From the NCBI GenBank assembly GCA_964418095.1, contig CAYQKM010000006.1, forward strand, positions 1 through 60,422: a stretch of DNA of 60,422 nucleotides, given 5' to 3'. The stretch comes from MWBV01 sp964418095. Its GTDB lineage: Archaea > Nanobdellota > Nanobdellia > Pacearchaeales > GW2011-AR1. The notes under the pieces were generated by a model that was not told the DNA's origin, ran no database searches, and saw only the letters and a program-made list of their open reading frames with translations. Below are positions 33,753-42,846 of this stretch, one piece after another; within the stretch, counting starts at the first letter, position 1, and every line of letters starts with the position of its first letter. Made by a program: the position numbers and the translations under genes.

Positions 33753-34671
33753 AATACTTGAGTTAAAAAGCGATGCATCTTTTAATAAATTCAAAAAAAT
33801 ATTCTTATTAGAGTTTACAAAGCAACTAATAAAAAATTCTTCTCATGCCGAAATAATTAGATTGCAAACTATTGTTGAAAGACAGGCAACTCAAAAAGAA
33901 TTAACAAAAAAGGAAAAGATAAAAGAAAGAATTAGAAGAAAAGAAATATATGAAAGATATGATGATGAATTAGAAGATTTTTCTGAGATGTCTCGTTCTA
34001 TTATGAAACCTTCAATAGGGATGTTTGAAAGCACAGACACTCCAGAATCAGACTCTTTAACAACCCCAATTAAAGAAGAGATTCAAGAAAAAGAATCTCC
34101 TAAAGAGATGCGTCCTAAGTCTTTCCAGGAGCAATTGGAAATAGCTAAAAAGCAAAGAATCTCTCTTAAACCAGCACTCAAAGAAGAACTCCGAAGTCCA
34201 AGAATTCAGAGAACCCCCTTACAACCTCAAAAAGCAACAACACAAATACAAAAACAGCCAATTCAACAAGACCCATTTAAAAAGATAGAATTATGGGTTC
34301 CTGCACCAAAACTGCCTCCACATATTCAATACCTCAAACCAACCCCCACAAACAAAAATATTGATTTAGGTAAATTAAATCCGCTCCTCAATGACCCAAT
34401 GGTAAAAACAATAGAGTGTTATGGGCAGAACCAAAACATAAAGGTTAAAGGAAACATGGGAGAAAAGAAAACAGAAATAATCTTAAATAAAGAAGAAATT
34501 GATGGAGTGATAGAAAAATTTTCAAAAGAAACAAAGATACCTATTCAAGAAGGAGTATTTAGAGTAGTTTCAGGAAGACTTACACTGATGGCAGTGATAT
34601 CAAGTGAAGCTGAAACCAAATTTGCAATAACTAAATTATCTCCTGAAGCTCCCCCTGTATTTAATCGTTAA
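33742..34671 (+). CDS. Protein with a secretion-ATPase N-domain-like C-terminus
   Basis: 309 residues. The N-terminal third is helical, then a long charged/Pro/Gln linker. The C-terminal about 95 residues (LGKLNPLLNDPMVKTIECYG, then EEIDGVIEKFSKETKIPI, then GRLTLMAVIS) follow the pattern of the N-terminal domain of FlaI/GspE/TadA ATPases, L-x-P-L-L-x-D-P-x-V-x-E-I-x-x-x-G. No Walker A motif or ATPase domain is present. An orphan domain of this kind might dock to an archaellum or pilus motor. The relation is inference by pattern. Third gene of the 31067-34671 cluster. Confidence 0.55.
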   Translation: MNNKILELKSDASFNKFKKIFLLEFTKQLIKNSSHAEIIRLQTIVERQATQKELTKKEKIKERIRRKEIYERYDDELEDFSEMSRSIMKPSIGMFESTDTPESDSLTTPIKEEIQEKESPKEMRPKSFQEQLEIAKKQRISLKPALKEELRSPRIQRTPLQPQKATTQIQKQPIQQDPFKKIELWVPAPKLPPHIQYLKPTPTNKNIDLGKLNPLLNDPMVKTIECYGQNQNIKVKGNMGEKKTEIILNKEEIDGVIEKFSKETKIPIQEGVFRVVSGRLTLMAVISSEAETKFAITKLSPEAPPVFNR

Positions 34672-36185
34672 AAATAATAATTTTCATTAAATTCATCAAG
34701 AGGTTCAAGATAAGGTGGCTCACTTGAGAGAACAGTTGCAATATCTTTAAGGAATTTTATTCTATCTCTTTCCATCTGCACTTCCAGAATGTCCTTATTT
34801 AAGGAAGAGTCATAACTATATTCAGCTGAAAATTCTCCAATTTTATATTCTCTAATTATTCTTCCATTAAATAATTCAGAATTAGTATTCTGAAGTTGGA
34901 TCTCCCCAAATTTATCTAAAAGTATTTTTTTCTCTTTTTCAGTTAAAAAACTTCCTAAGTTCCAAATAGAAGAATCAATAATATTTTCAATTGCTTCTTC
35001 AGGGCTATCATTTATCTCTTTTTCATTATCCTTAGTAGTATCTTCTTCAGTTAAATCTTCTTTAGTTGAACCGACATTATTCTCCTTAATCTTTCCATTA
35101 TCCTGTATAGAAGTGCTAATTGAAGTTATTTCTTGGTCACCATAAATTAATTTTATATTTAATTCTCCTTCATCTAAAACAAGATTTAATTTAGATAAAT
35201 CCAAAAGAAGAGTTTTAGTTTTATCTCCTAAATATTTTTTTCCATATCCCTTTTCAACAATAAAATAATCAGTTGTAACTTTAACAGTGTTTCCTTCGTA
35301 TGTTAAAGAGATTAATTTATCACTCATTTCTTTCTCTTCAAGGTAAACACTTCCATGTTTCAGTTCTATTTTCTCTCCCTCTTTTAATTCATAAATAAAG
35401 GGGTCATCTTTAGAAACACTTCCAAAAACATTATCTTTAAACTCCATTGAAACCATTCCAGTTGTTCTAAATAAAGATCCAATCACTTTTCTTGATTTTT
35501 TAATTGAATCTCCTGTAATTGGTGAGGGTTTCCCCACCATCTCATTTAAATAATCATCAGTATTTCTATCTACACCTAATACATCTCCACTCAAACCACT
35601 ATTTTCTTCTAAAACCTCCTCTTCTTGATTTTCAGTTAAATCTAAATATTTCTCTAAAACAAATTTTAATTTAGGATAGGAAGATGCTTTTCCTTCTAAA
35701 CCATACCCGTCACCAAATCCTACAATGGATTTCCCTTGAATATAATAATCCCCTTGAGAAGGAGTTTCTTTTATAATTTGACTTATTGGAAACTCATAAA
35801 TATTTCCAGAATTTTCAAAAATTATCTTAGAGGATGCAGGAATAAATTCTCCTTCATTTAAAGAAAGTTTAATTACTCCTTCTAAGGTTTCTCCTGCAAT
35901 ATAAGAGCCATCAACCTCAAAAATTGTTTTGCCTGAAATCTTATTTAATTTTGGCAAGATAAATATAATTTGAATTAAAATAGCAACAATAAATATTGTT
36001 AAGAGTGTGAAAAAGATTTTTTTGTAATGATGAGTTTTAACCATAGGTGATTTTATTAAAGGTTTCTTCTTAACTTCTCCACTCCCCTTATATTCAGATA
36101 CTACTTTTCCACCAACTCTTTTACTTTCATAAAGATAAGGTCCATAAAGCTTTCCATTTCTTTTAATATATTTTTTATATGCCAT
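34668..36185 (-). CDS. Single-pass membrane protein with large beta-rich ectodomain
   Basis: 505 residues. The basic N-terminus KKYIKRNGKLYGPYLYESKR with RVGGKVVSEYKG looks like a short conserved cytoplasmic motif. One TM lies at about 56-78 (IFFTLLTIFIVAILIQIIF), and then 420 mostly beta-rich, acidic extracellular residues, including an acidic low-complexity stretch (TKEDLTEEDTTKDNEKEIND). No enzyme motifs. The stop overlaps the convergent gene by 4 bp. It follows the secreted protein gene at 36194 by 8 bp and is probably co-transcribed with it. Confidence 0.65.
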   Translation of the reverse strand: MAYKKYIKRNGKLYGPYLYESKRVGGKVVSEYKGSGEVKKKPLIKSPMVKTHHYKKIFFTLLTIFIVAILIQIIFILPKLNKISGKTIFEVDGSYIAGETLEGVIKLSLNEGEFIPASSKIIFENSGNIYEFPISQIIKETPSQGDYYIQGKSIVGFGDGYGLEGKASSYPKLKFVLEKYLDLTENQEEEVLEENSGLSGDVLGVDRNTDDYLNEMVGKPSPITGDSIKKSRKVIGSLFRTTGMVSMEFKDNVFGSVSKDDPFIYELKEGEKIELKHGSVYLEEKEMSDKLISLTYEGNTVKVTTDYFIVEKGYGKKYLGDKTKTLLLDLSKLNLVLDEGELNIKLIYGDQEITSISTSIQDNGKIKENNVGSTKEDLTEEDTTKDNEKEINDSPEEAIENIIDSSIWNLGSFLTEKEKKILLDKFGEIQLQNTNSELFNGRIIREYKIGEFSAEYSYDSSLNKDILEVQMERDRIKFLKDIATVLSSEPPYLEPLDEFNENYYF

Positions 36186-36193
36186 AACTAAAC

Positions 36194-36901
36194 CTATTCA
36201 GTTGTTATTTCAACAAGATTAATTATATCTTTAACAGATACATCTCCATTTACTATTATATATGTAGAAATTACATCTCCTTTATCAAACTTAACAACTC
36301 CTATAGATTGGGTATCATAATCTTTTTTTGCCCCTAAAGAAGTAATCCCTATTGTATTTCTGAATCCTACTGGAGCACCATTAATATATAAAACAATTTC
36401 AACTTCACCCTCTCCTCTTGTTGCTTCAAAGTTTGTAGAGATTCCAGTTACACTTCCGTCTCTCATCATTACATATCCTTTTTCAAGAGAAGTGTCCACA
36501 CCTGTTCCAGTCTTTAAGAATCCTGATTCTGAAGTTTCTCCCTTAAAACCATATGTTAAAAGCATTTTCTTATAGATTTTGTCAGATGCCTGAGATTCTA
36601 GTAACTGGCTCGATGCTGTAACAACAAAAACAGGAACATCTCCCCCATAATCAACTTCATAAACTTCAAGATTAGTTGAGTCTATATTTCTTAAATCAAC
36701 CTGAGAAGGAAGTTTATCAAATTCAACTTTCTCAACAGACTTGATGTCTTTTTTACTAATTCCCTGGTTCTCAAGAACCTTGCTAACAGCATCTTTTGCT
36801 TTGACTGAAATCACGGGGGACTGAGCAAAGACTCCAGATGCTAATACCAGAACTATTGCAATAGCAAATATAAAATAAAATTTTCTCATCTCCCTTTTCA
36901 T
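36194..36901 (-). CDS. Secreted hypothetical protein
   Basis: 235 residues. The signal peptide at 1-26 is clear (FYFIFAIAIVLVLASGVFAQ). The mature part has mixed beta/alpha composition with motifs LPSQVDLRNIDSTNLEVYEV and RGEGEVEIVLYINGAPVGFR, the latter like a beta-sandwich strand pair. No Cys, no sequon-rich repeats. Family not recognised. Upstream member of a two-gene unit with the membrane protein at 34668. Confidence 0.65.
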   Translation of the reverse strand: MKREMRKFYFIFAIAIVLVLASGVFAQSPVISVKAKDAVSKVLENQGISKKDIKSVEKVEFDKLPSQVDLRNIDSTNLEVYEVDYGGDVPVFVVTASSQLLESQASDKIYKKMLLTYGFKGETSESGFLKTGTGVDTSLEKGYVMMRDGSVTGISTNFEATRGEGEVEIVLYINGAPVGFRNTIGITSLGAKKDYDTQSIGVVKFDKGDVISTYIIVNGDVSVKDIINLVEITTE

Positions 36902-37003
36902 TAAAAAATAAATAAATGAATATATTTAAAGATTATGATATAAAATAAAACTAACATTTAAAAGTGAAAATAATGTTAAACATGTTAAGAGGACTATTAA
37001 AAA

Positions 37004-37285
37004 ATGGAAAACATAATAACAAAAAAGAAGATAGATAAATATTTTCAAGTAACAAAAATTGCACTTGAGAAAGTTAAAAAAAATATAATAAAAGGAAAAG
37101 AAAAATATGCAAAAGAAATAATAGAGATGGCTGAAAATTATATCTCAGATGCAAGATATTTTGAAAGTAAAGAAGATTATGTAAATTGCTTCGCTGCATT
37201 AAATTATGCTCACGGGTGGATAGATTCTGGAGTAAGATTAGACATTTTTAATGTAAAAGATAACAAGCTTTTTACTATAAAGTGA
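37004..37285 (+). CDS. DUF357 family protein
   Basis: 93 residues. Helical, with ENYISDARYFESKEDYVNCF and ALNYAHGWIDSGVRLDIF matching the archaeal DUF357 signature (Y-x-x-D-A-x-Y-F-x-x-x-x-D-x-x-x-x-F-x-x-x-x-Y-x-x-G-x-x-D). Such proteins form helical bundles; function unknown. Precedes pyrH by 39 bp in the same direction. Confidence 0.85.
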   Translation: MENIITKKKIDKYFQVTKIALEKVKKNIIKGKEKYAKEIIEMAENYISDARYFESKEDYVNCFAALNYAHGWIDSGVRLDIFNVKDNKLFTIK

Positions 37286-37324
37286 TTTAACAAACTATAA
37301 AAACCAAAAATCAGTATAAAGACT

Positions 37325-38014
37325 ATGAAAAGAAAGATGATTGTTTTAAGTTTAGGAGGAAGCCTGATAATTCCAGACAACATTAATACAGAATATCTTA
37401 AAAAATTTAAAAAAGTAATCTTAAAAAATAAGAAAAATTACAAGTTCATTATTGTGTGTGGAGGAGGAAATATTGCAAGAAAGTATATTTCTGCACTAAA
37501 AATAGTTGGAATGAACTCCCTCTTCCAAAGCTACGCTGGAATCTCTGCAACAAGAACAAATGCAAGATTTATGAGTTATTTTTTCAATCAAGATCAAAAA
37601 AGGGGGATACCTAAAAAAATGAGAGAAGTAAAAAAATATGTTAGAAAACATAGTGTTGTATTTTGCGGAGCACTTGAATATCGTCCAAATCAAACCTCAG
37701 ACTCAACTGCAGCAGAAGTAGCAAGAGCATTTAAATGCGAATTCATAAACCTCACTGATGTTGCTGGGCTATACGATAAAAACCCTAAAGAATTTAAAAA
37801 TGCTAAATTAGTCAAAGAAATATCTTGGGAAGATTTTGATAAGATTGTTGAAAAACTAAGCTTCTACCCTGGGCAACATTTTGTTTTAGATCAAACTGCT
37901 TCAAAAATAATAAAAGCAAACAAAATAAACACGTATATTCTTGGAAAAGATATGACTCAGTTAGATAATTTACTTAATGGAAAAAAATTTATAGGCACAA
38001 CTATTTCTAAGTAA
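37325..38014 (+). CDS. pyrH: Uridylate kinase, archaeal type
   Basis: 229 residues, amino-acid-kinase fold. LSLGGSLI at 8-15, VCGGGNIARKYI for the phosphate-binding loop, TSDSTAAEVA and LTDVAGLYDKNPKEF for UMP and ATP binding, and a C-terminal G-T-x-I. Converts UMP to UDP. First gene of a tight run: its stop directly abuts the next ATG. Confidence 0.93.
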   Translation: MKRKMIVLSLGGSLIIPDNINTEYLKKFKKVILKNKKNYKFIIVCGGGNIARKYISALKIVGMNSLFQSYAGISATRTNARFMSYFFNQDQKRGIPKKMREVKKYVRKHSVVFCGALEYRPNQTSDSTAAEVARAFKCEFINLTDVAGLYDKNPKEFKNAKLVKEISWEDFDKIVEKLSFYPGQHFVLDQTASKIIKANKINTYILGKDMTQLDNLLNGKKFIGTTISK

Positions 38015-38482
38015 ATGGAAAATAATCAAATCTTAATAACTCAAAAAGAATTCAATAAATTAAAAATTGAGATAAAAAATGCAAAAGATAAAGGAAAAAA
38101 GATAGTTTACTCCTCAGAAGATGATGAACTAAATAGGAAAGTTATTGAAAAACTTGAGATAGACATCTTAGTAATCAATCAGAAAGCAAGAAAGGATTTT
38201 CAAAAACAGAGAAATTCAGGATTTAACCAGGTTATGGCAAAAATTATGAAAAAAAAGAAAATAATTTTAGGAATAAATATTGATGAATTAATTGAAGAAT
38301 CAAACCAAAGAAAAAAAGCAGAAATACTTGGGAGGATAAGACAAAACATATTTATATGCAAAAAAAATAATGTCCAGATAAATTTTATCTCACTAACAGG
38401 GAAAAATAAAAGAAACAATTACGACATAAAATCCCTTGGGTTAGTTCTTGGCATTCCTACTAAAATTACAAAACAATTTTAA
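38015..38482 (+). CDS. rnp3: RNase P protein component 3, Rpp30
   Basis: 155 residues, shorter than the usual 200 or more. The signature RNSGFNQVMAKIMKKKKIIL, then GINIDEL, then RIRQNIFICKKNNVQINFIS and YDIKSLGLVLGIP, is that of the Rpp30/RNP3 TIM-barrel-like subunit of archaeal RNase P. The N-terminal strands are abbreviated. It matures tRNA 5' ends together with the RNA subunit. Between pyrH (0 bp) and pheS (22 bp). Confidence 0.88.
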   Translation: MENNQILITQKEFNKLKIEIKNAKDKGKKIVYSSEDDELNRKVIEKLEIDILVINQKARKDFQKQRNSGFNQVMAKIMKKKKIILGINIDELIEESNQRKKAEILGRIRQNIFICKKNNVQINFISLTGKNKRNNYDIKSLGLVLGIPTKITKQF

Positions 38483-38504
38483 ATACACTTCTTATTATAA
38501 TTAA

Positions 38505-40016
38505 ATGAATAACCAAAAAATAATAGAGTCTATAAGTCCTAATGAAAAAAAGATTTTACCTCACTTAGGCAACAAAGTAGAAGACATATGTAAAAAATCA
38601 AATCTCGATAAAACCTCAGTTATAAGAGCACTTGAATATTTGCAGAATAAACAGATTGTAAAAATAAATTACATTAAAACTCAAATAATTGAATTAGATG
38701 TTAACGGAGCTCTTTATATAAAGAAAGAATTGCCTGAAAGAAGACTTTTAACAATACTAAACGAAAAGCGCATACTCCCTTTACAAGATGCCAAAAAAGA
38801 AAGCAACCTTTCAGATGACGAATTTAAAGTTTCAATAGGAGTCCTTAAAAAGAAAGCATTGATAGAGTTGAAAAATGGAAAAATAATATTAAATGCAAGC
38901 AAACACGAAGTAAGCAGAAAAACACTTGAAGAACAATTCTTAGAAATTCTCCCCACAGAACAAAGCTCTCTTAAACCAGAATATCAGCTCGCATTAAAAA
39001 ATTTGCAATTAAGAAAACAAATAGTTAGGGTAAAAGAAGAAAAAAAGATGGATATAGAAATAACTCCTTTAGGGAAAGAGATAATAAACACAAAAATTTC
39101 TACTCAAGATTTAATAGAGCAAATAGATTCTGAAATCCTAAAAAAAGAGTCTAATTGGAAAGGAAAAAAGTTTAGAAGATATGATGTAACTTCTCCTGTC
39201 CCAGAAATAAATGGGGGAAAAAAACATTTTGTAAACCAAGCAATAGATTATGCAAGAAAAATTTGGGAAGAAATGGGATTTCAAGAGATGGAAGGAGATG
39301 TAGTTCAGAGTTCTTTTTGGACATTTGATGCATTGTTTACAGCTCAAGACCACCCTGTTAGAGAAATCCAGGATACATTTTTTATAAATAAAAAAGTAGA
39401 GTTAGATAATAAAAAAGTCGTGTCTAAAGTAAAAGAAGCTCATGAAAAAGGAATTTCAGGAAGTAAGGGATGGCAATACTCTTGGGATGAAGAAGAAGCA
39501 AAGAAACTAGTATTAAGGACACACACAACATGCTTGTCTGCTAGAACACTTGCAAGTTTAAAAAAAGAAGATATTCCTGCTAAATTCTTTGCAATAGGAA
39601 AATGTTTTAGAAATGAGACAGTAGACTGGTCCCATGGATTTGAATTCTATCAAACAGAGGGAATAGTTGTAGATAAAAATGCAAATTTCCGAAACCTACT
39701 AGGATATTTAAAACAGTTCTACAAAAAAATGGGGTTTGAAAATGTAAGGTTTAGACCAGGATACTTTCCCTATACAGAGCCCTCTGTAGAAGTAGAAGTG
39801 TTTCACCCTGAAAAGAAGAAATGGGTAGAATTAGGAGGAGCAGGAATGTTTCGTCCAGAAATAACTGTCCCACTACTAGGAGAAAATATACCTGTTTTAG
39901 CTTGGGGGCAAGGATTTGATAGAATAATAATGGATTATTATGATATAAAGGATTTAAGAGAATTATACAAAAACAATATCACTCAATTAAGAAAAATGAA
40001 ATTTTGGATAAAATAA
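38505..40016 (+). CDS. pheS: Phenylalanyl-tRNA synthetase alpha subunit
   Basis: 503 residues, archaeal/eukaryotic length. The N-terminal part has winged-helix modules (VEDICKKSNLDKTSVIRALE). The catalytic core follows from about 215: QAIDYARKIWEEMGFQEMEG, LFTAQDHPVREIQDTF, LRTHTTCLSARTLA, FRNETVDWSHGFEFYQTEG, FRPGYFPYTEPSVEV and GGAGMFRPEI. Charges tRNA-Phe with PheT, encoded two genes on. Confidence 0.96.
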   Translation: MNNQKIIESISPNEKKILPHLGNKVEDICKKSNLDKTSVIRALEYLQNKQIVKINYIKTQIIELDVNGALYIKKELPERRLLTILNEKRILPLQDAKKESNLSDDEFKVSIGVLKKKALIELKNGKIILNASKHEVSRKTLEEQFLEILPTEQSSLKPEYQLALKNLQLRKQIVRVKEEKKMDIEITPLGKEIINTKISTQDLIEQIDSEILKKESNWKGKKFRRYDVTSPVPEINGGKKHFVNQAIDYARKIWEEMGFQEMEGDVVQSSFWTFDALFTAQDHPVREIQDTFFINKKVELDNKKVVSKVKEAHEKGISGSKGWQYSWDEEEAKKLVLRTHTTCLSARTLASLKKEDIPAKFFAIGKCFRNETVDWSHGFEFYQTEGIVVDKNANFRNLLGYLKQFYKKMGFENVRFRPGYFPYTEPSVEVEVFHPEKKKWVELGGAGMFRPEITVPLLGENIPVLAWGQGFDRIIMDYYDIKDLRELYKNNITQLRKMKFWIK

Positions 40017-40020
40017 TAAA

Positions 40021-40491
40021 ATGAAAAAAATAAATAATAAATTCAACAGCGAGTGTATATTCTGTAAAATAGTAAAAGGAGAAATACCTTCAATTAAAAT
40101 TTGGGGAGATGAGAAACATATAGCAATATTAGATATTAATCCAAATACAGAGGGTATAACCCTTGTTATAACAAAAGAGCATTATGAAAGTGATGCAACA
40201 GATATGCCGGATAAACCCTACAAAGATTTAATGATTGCAGCAAAGAAAGTTGCAAAATTATTAGAAAAAAAATTAAGAGTAAAAAGAGTTGCAATTGTAA
40301 TGGAAGGTATGGGAGTTAATCATGTGCATATTAAATTATATCCTTTACATGGGCTAGATGGAAAATTCAAGGAAATTTGGGCAAAAGATAAAGTTTATTT
40401 TGAGAAATATGAAGGATATATTTCAACACAGCTTGGACCAAAAAAATCAACTGAAGAATTAAAAAAAGTTCAAGATAAAATTTTAACTTAA
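40021..40491 (+). CDS. HIT family nucleotide hydrolase
   Basis: 156 residues. CIFCKIVKGEIPS is the zinc/HIT start. DINPNTEGITLVITKEHYES matches the HIT strand D-x-x-P-x-x-x-G-H. The triad region reads NHVHIKLYPLHG: His101 and the nucleophile His103 are kept, but the third His of H-x-H-x-H is Lys105. Hydrolyses nucleotide-phosphoramidates or dinucleoside polyphosphates in known relatives. It sits between pheS and pheT with 4- and 1-bp gaps, so its link to aminoacyl-adenylate by-products is tempting. Confidence 0.9.
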   Translation: MKKINNKFNSECIFCKIVKGEIPSIKIWGDEKHIAILDINPNTEGITLVITKEHYESDATDMPDKPYKDLMIAAKKVAKLLEKKLRVKRVAIVMEGMGVNHVHIKLYPLHGLDGKFKEIWAKDKVYFEKYEGYISTQLGPKKSTEELKKVQDKILT

Positions 40492-40492
40492 A

Positions 40493-42142
40493 ATGGCAAA
40501 CATATCTTTTAGCAGAAAAACATTTGAAAAAGAAATAGGAAAATTAGATGAAAAAATGCAAGAAAAAATATCTATGTTTGGAACCCCATTAGAAAATTTT
40601 GATGATGAAACAATTGAAATTGAAATATTTGCAAATAGACCTGACTTGCTTTCCTATCAAGGATTTAAAAGATGTTTTTTACCTTTCTTAAGAAAAAAGA
40701 CAGGATTGAAAGAATATAATCTAAATAAACCAGAAAAAGACTACAAAGTAATAGTTGACTCCTCTGCAAAGGATATTCGTCCATACACTGCCTGTGCAAT
40801 AATAAAAGAATTAAAACTGGATGATGAAAAAATAAAAGAGATAATTGAGATACAGGAAAAACTCCACGCGACAATGGGAAGAAAAAGAAAAAAAATAGCA
40901 ATAGGAATATATCCCTTAGAAAAAATTAAGCTGCCTATAACCTTAAAGGCACTAGAACCAGATTACATTAAATTTATTCCTTTAGATTCAGAAAGGGAGA
41001 TGTCTGGACTACAAATACTTCAAAAACACCCTACAGGAAAAGAATATGCTCATATTTTGGCAGGAAAGTCCAAATTTCCAGTATTTGTAGATGCAGAAGA
41101 TAATGTTTTGAGCATGCCCCCAATAATAAATTCTCAAATGACTGGAAAAGTAACTCCAGATACAAAAGAAGTATTTATTGAGTGTTCTGGATTTGACTTC
41201 AAATCCCTAAAAAAGTGTTTAAATATTTTAGCATTGGTTTTTTCAGATATTGGAGGAAAAATATATCAGATGGAATTAAAGGGAGCACCAGAAAAAATAT
41301 CTCCTGTATTTGAAACAGAAAAAATTAAGATATCATTAGAAAACACAAATAAAACACTAGGAATAAACATAAATGAAAAAAAATTAAAAACCCTTTTAGA
41401 AGAGATGGGGCACGATTATAATCCCAAAACAAAAGAAGTTGAGATAGGTCCTTGGAGAACAGATATACTCCATGAAATAGACTTAATTGAAGACATTGCA
41501 ATTGCATATGGATATCAGAACCTAACCCCAGAGATTCCAAAAATATCTACAATAGGAGGAGAGAGTAAAAAAGAAATAATAAAAAGAAAAATAACAGAAA
41601 TACTTACAGGATTAGGAATTATTGAAGTTTCTAATTATCATTTAACAAATGAAGAATATCAGTTTAAAAAAATGGGTTTTTCTGAAAGACAAAAAAAAGA
41701 AGTAGTTGAGCTAGAAAAGTCTAAAACAGAGTTTAACCTACTGAGAAAGGATTTATCATCATCTATCTTAAAGAATTTTTCTGAAAATGTAGATTCTGAG
41801 TATCCCCAAAAAATATTTGAGATTAACAGAGTTTTCGAATTAAAGGAAAATGTAAATGAAGAAGAAAGATTATCTTTAGCAATAACTCCTGGAAATTTTA
41901 CAGAAATAAAACAGATGCTCCTTTATTTAGCAAGATTCTTAGATATTCAAATAAAGTTTAAGGAAAAAGAAGAGATTCCAATGCATTTAATAGATGGGAG
42001 AACAGCAAGCATAATTTTAGATAACAAGGAAATAGGATCTATTGGGGAAGTACATCCCAAAATATTAAGAAATTGGAAAATAAAAATGCCTGTATCTATA
42101 TTTGAAATAAGCTTGGAAGAGATATTTAAGAAGTTAAATTAA
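40493..42142 (+). CDS. pheT: Phenylalanyl-tRNA synthetase beta subunit
   Basis: 549 residues, the compact archaeal form. EIFANRPDLLSYQGFKR near residue 43, the B3/B4 editing region (MPPIINSQMTGKVT with the N-S-x-x-T substrate loop), the B5 domain GPWRTDILHEIDLIEDIAIA and a C-terminal synthetase-like domain with GSIGEVHPKILRNW. The alpha-beta-beta-alpha tetramer with PheS charges tRNA-Phe. Confidence 0.95.
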   Translation: MANISFSRKTFEKEIGKLDEKMQEKISMFGTPLENFDDETIEIEIFANRPDLLSYQGFKRCFLPFLRKKTGLKEYNLNKPEKDYKVIVDSSAKDIRPYTACAIIKELKLDDEKIKEIIEIQEKLHATMGRKRKKIAIGIYPLEKIKLPITLKALEPDYIKFIPLDSEREMSGLQILQKHPTGKEYAHILAGKSKFPVFVDAEDNVLSMPPIINSQMTGKVTPDTKEVFIECSGFDFKSLKKCLNILALVFSDIGGKIYQMELKGAPEKISPVFETEKIKISLENTNKTLGININEKKLKTLLEEMGHDYNPKTKEVEIGPWRTDILHEIDLIEDIAIAYGYQNLTPEIPKISTIGGESKKEIIKRKITEILTGLGIIEVSNYHLTNEEYQFKKMGFSERQKKEVVELEKSKTEFNLLRKDLSSSILKNFSENVDSEYPQKIFEINRVFELKENVNEEERLSLAITPGNFTEIKQMLLYLARFLDIQIKFKEKEEIPMHLIDGRTASIILDNKEIGSIGEVHPKILRNWKIKMPVSIFEISLEEIFKKLN

Positions 42143-42658
42143 TCACCCAAAATAAGCTTTGTTATTGTTTTCTTTTTTATTGTCCCAGTTTAGTTTAATT
42201 TTTTCAATCACACTTAAAAAATCTTTTTTAAGGTTTATCCAAGAATTATAAAAGTCTATTATAAATTCAGCATGTTTTTTCTCAGAGAAACCTGTATCTA
42301 ACTCTATTATTCTAATTTCAAATTTAGACAAGTCACTATAAATTTCAGATAAAGTTTTTCTATCCTTTTCATCCATAAGTTTCACAATAGAAAAGATAAA
42401 TAAAGGAGAATTAGAGGGATTAAGGAAGGCCTCAACAATCCTCAAATAATTAGATACTTTTTCTGAAATTGGTTTGCTAATTTCTCTTATTAAAAAATCT
42501 GTTTCATTATCTGCTATTTTTTCTATTGAAAATTCTTTATTAAGTTCATCAAAACTAGGAAGATTATGCCTAATTCTAAGGACATCATACTTTTCCTTTA
42601 GCTCCTCTAGATTTGATTTTTCTTTAGTTTCTTTATCTTTCCTTCCTTCATCTGTCAT
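42143..42658 (-). CDS. Hypothetical helical protein
   Basis: 171 residues, charged and helical, no TM segment. Start MTDEGRKDKETKEKSNLEEL, then RIRHNLPSFDELNKEF, and VSNYLRIVEAFLNPSNSPLF, giving a compact helical core. The L-P-x-F-x-x-L-x-x-x-F-x-I motif appears conserved-looking but I cannot name a family. The stop directly abuts the convergent pheT stop. Confidence 0.6.
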   Translation of the reverse strand: MTDEGRKDKETKEKSNLEELKEKYDVLRIRHNLPSFDELNKEFSIEKIADNETDFLIREISKPISEKVSNYLRIVEAFLNPSNSPLFIFSIVKLMDEKDRKTLSEIYSDLSKFEIRIIELDTGFSEKKHAEFIIDFYNSWINLKKDFLSVIEKIKLNWDNKKENNNKAYFG

Positions 42659-42678
42659 AGGCTCTATTAATAAAAAGG

Positions 42679-42688
42679 TTTTATAAAT
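42679..42688 (+). promoter_or_regulatory. TATA box of tRNA-Thr
   Basis: TTTTATAAAT centred about 32 bases before the tRNA 5' end at 42716, allowing transcription to start a few bases upstream of it. Confidence 0.55.
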
Positions 42689-42715
42689 ATATTGAAACTA
42701 AATAAACCACAATAA

Positions 42716-42788
42716 GCCGCAGTAGCTCAGTAGGTAGAGTGTTACCTTGGTAAGGTAAAGGTCCCGAGTTCAATCCTCGGCTGTGGCT
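42716..42788 (+). tRNA. tRNA-Thr(GGU)
   Basis: Acceptor GCCGCAG pairs with CTGTGGC (G-T wobble in the middle), discriminator T. D stem GCTC/GAGT, anticodon stem TTACC/GGTAA around loop TTGGTAA giving anticodon GGT. T arm CCGAG-TTCAATC-CTCGG. No intron. Confidence 0.95.
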
Positions 42789-42846
42789 TAAAATAAAATA
42801 AAAATTGCTTAGAAAGAATAAATAGAATTAGAAATTTATTTAGATA

